From positions 1 to 34,549 of the forward strand of contig DAIDTL010000001.1 of assembly GCA_027457225.1 (NCBI GenBank): a stretch of 34,549 nucleotides of DNA, in the 5' to 3' direction. Position 1 is the stretch's first letter. Each line of letters starts with the position of its first letter. This DNA comes from Ferrovaceae bacterium. Its GTDB lineage: Bacteria > Pseudomonadota > Gammaproteobacteria > Burkholderiales > Ferrovaceae. Shown here in pieces: positions 33,046 through 34,549 of the stretch. The translations under genes were made by a program, and so were the position numbers. The notes under the pieces were generated by a model, which made no database searches, was not told the DNA's origin, and saw nothing but the letters and a program-made list of their open reading frames with translations.

Positions 33046-34406
33046 AGCGATTTCTGATCGGCCTGACCCTGGCAGCCCTCTGGCTGGCCCCATGGACGCA
33101 GGCGGCTGATAACCTGCTGGTGCGCCCCGCACAGGAGGCCAACAAGTCCGGCGTTACGCCCCCTCTGGAAGAGGCCACCCTGCCGGTGGTGGATCGCATC
33201 GTGGCGGTGGTCAACACCAGCGTTATCACCTTCTCCGAGCTTAATGACCGCACCAACATGATTGCGACCCAGTTGACCCGGCAAAACATCACCCTGCCGG
33301 AACGGCATATCCTGATGCGTCAGGTGCTGGAAAAAATGATCATGGACGCCGTTCAGCTCCAGTACGCCAAGGATGCGGGAATTAAAGTGGATGATACCCA
33401 GCTCGATCAGGCCATCGGGCGAATTGCCGAAGAAAACAAACTGCCTCTGGCTGCCTTTCGGGTTGCCGTGGAAAAGGAAGGCGTGACCTGGAGCAAGTTT
33501 CGCGAAGAAATCCGCAACGAAATCATCCTGGTGCACCTGCGCGAACGCGAAGTGGAAAATCGGATCAACGTGTCGGACAGCGAAATTGACGCCCAGATTC
33601 AGGAAGAAAATGCCCGCGGTGGTTCGGCTCAGGATGAGTTTGATCTGGCTCATATCCTGATTAGCGTCCCGGAAAACGCTTCACCTGAACGGGTGGCCCA
33701 ACGCCAGAAAAAAATTCAGGAAGCCTTCGACAAGTTGAACAAGGGCATGGAATTTGCGGAAGTCGCAGCGACCTTCTCTGAGGCTCCCGATGCCTTGAAA
33801 GGCGGCAATTTAGGTTGGCGGCCGGCGGCCCGTCTGCCCTCCCTGTTTGCCAACGCAGCAAGCAAATTGAAACCGGGTGAATACAGCGGCATTCTGCGCA
33901 GCCCCAACGGCTTTCATATCATCAAACTGATCAATCGGCGCGGTTCAGAAGCCCCCGCCCCTATCACCCAGTATCATGTGCGACAAATCCTGGTTAAGCT
34001 CAACCCCGATGCTGGCCCCAATGACGCCTACAACAAGATCCTGGGGCTCTCTGCCCGGTTGTCCGGCGGCGAAGAATTTGGCAGGCTCGCCACCCTAAGT
34101 TCCGAGGACGAAAGCCGCAACCGTGGCGGCGACCTGGGCTGGATTTCCGAAGGCGAGACCCTGCCCCAGTTTGAAAAAGTCGTCAAATCGCTGAAACCGG
34201 GCGAAACCAGTGCACCCTTTGAAACGCCACTGGGTTGGCACATCGTGCAGGTCCTGGAGGTACGACAAGCCGACGCCAACCTGGAACGCCGCCGTCTGGC
34301 GGCACGCCAGGGGCTGCGCGCACGTAAATCGGATGAAGCATTCGACGAGTGGGTGCGCCAATTGCGTGATCAGGCCTATGTGGACATCCGCTTCGACGAA
34401 CGGTAA
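33042..34406 (+). CDS. surA: Periplasmic chaperone and peptidyl-prolyl isomerase SurA
   Basis: SurA escorts unfolded outer-membrane proteins, including LptD, across the periplasm. The 454-residue precursor has a signal peptide (1-21, cut after TQA), an N-terminal chaperone domain (about 48-195: VVDRIVAVVNTSVITFSEL) and two parvulin domains. The first is about 205-305 (DEFDLAHILISV, GGNLGW, SPNGFHIIKL) and the second about 315-415 (YHVRQILVKL, GGDLGWI, TPLGWHIVQVLE). It is slightly longer than E. coli SurA (428). It is translationally coupled with lptD (ATGA), which is fitting since LptD is a known SurA client. pdxA starts inside its last codons. Confidence 0.96.
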   Translation: MKRFLIGLTLAALWLAPWTQAADNLLVRPAQEANKSGVTPPLEEATLPVVDRIVAVVNTSVITFSELNDRTNMIATQLTRQNITLPERHILMRQVLEKMIMDAVQLQYAKDAGIKVDDTQLDQAIGRIAEENKLPLAAFRVAVEKEGVTWSKFREEIRNEIILVHLREREVENRINVSDSEIDAQIQEENARGGSAQDEFDLAHILISVPENASPERVAQRQKKIQEAFDKLNKGMEFAEVAATFSEAPDALKGGNLGWRPAARLPSLFANAASKLKPGEYSGILRSPNGFHIIKLINRRGSEAPAPITQYHVRQILVKLNPDAGPNDAYNKILGLSARLSGGEEFGRLATLSSEDESRNRGGDLGWISEGETLPQFEKVVKSLKPGETSAPFETPLGWHIVQVLEVRQADANLERRRLAARQGLRARKSDEAFDEWVRQLRDQAYVDIRFDER

Positions 34407-34549
34407 ACCCGTCATCGGCCTGTCGGCCGGCGAACCCGCGGGTATCGGTCCTGACCTGTGTCTGTTACTGGCCCGCCATGACTATCCGGCGCACCTCGTG
34501 GTGGCGGCCGATCGCAAGGTGATGGGCGCCCGCGCGCACTTACTCGGGC
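34378..34549 (+). CDS. pdxA: 4-hydroxythreonine-4-phosphate dehydrogenase, partial
   Basis: The first 57 residues of PdxA, which oxidises 4-phosphohydroxythreonine in pyridoxal-phosphate synthesis, run off the right edge. The start ATG (34378) lies in a different frame inside surA, overlapping it by 29 bases. The protein begins MWTSASTNGKPVIGLSAGEP and continues AGIGPDLCLL, containing the family's GEPAGIGP motif. The order lptD-surA-pdxA matches E. coli and many relatives. No other start is close to the conserved region in this frame. Confidence 0.9.
   Translation, partial: MWTSASTNGKPVIGLSAGEPAGIGPDLCLLLARHDYPAHLVVAADRKVMGARAHLLG

Overview
The window is GC-rich chromosomal DNA from a Gram-negative bacterium, most likely a betaproteobacterium of the Nitrosomonadales/Gallionellales/Thiobacillus kind. 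The evidence is gene order and family content: miaB-phoH-ybeY-corC-lnt, separate glyQ and glyS, amgK-murU-pepP-ubiH, and lptD-surA-pdxA, with lipopolysaccharide and ubiquinone functions. I see no complete insertion sequence, phage or CRISPR array. Genes are packed tightly, with many 4-base ATGA overlaps.

Layout: (1) 1-860 holds the start of a small secreted Cys/His-containing protein running off the left edge, then a gap with a decayed reading frame and a large dyad. (2) 865-12332 (minus) is one long operon: a GAF/GGDEF/EAL cyclic-di-GMP protein, then fadE, a thiolase, a FadB/FadJ-like protein, fadD, a nitronate monooxygenase-like gene and finally tRNA-Phe, whose sequence overlaps the last coding region. 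(3) 12333-12466 is a divergent promoter region with two striking dyads. (4) 12467-18811 (plus) holds a DUF1134/EipA-type envelope protein and the miaB-phoH-ybeY-corC-lnt-hydrolase operon. (5) 18818-24417 (plus) starts from a strong tRNA-Met promoter and carries dsbB (apparent ATT start), glyQ, glyS, gmhB (internal TGA) and a plsC fused to a YgjP-like metalloprotease domain, closed by a near-perfect terminator hairpin. (6) 24462-30591 (minus) holds amgK, murU, pepP, ubiH, a second ubiquinone hydroxylase and dsbC. (7) 30676-34549 (plus) holds lptD, surA and the start of pdxA.

Most of the window is housekeeping: fatty-acid breakdown, tRNA modification and charging, ribosome maturation, lipoprotein and phospholipid acylation, disulfide formation, cell-wall recycling, ubiquinone synthesis, and outer-membrane assembly. 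DsbB/DsbC and SurA/LptD are functionally linked, because LptD is a disulfide-bonded beta-barrel that SurA chaperones.

The unusual points lie in how genes are joined and controlled: a c-di-GMP enzyme heading a beta-oxidation operon, a family of GGGG(A/T)CA repeats that rewrites protein ends and supplies promoters and terminators, a gene fusion, a nonsense-interrupted gene, a run of TTG starts and one ATT start, and a coding region ending on a tRNA anticodon.
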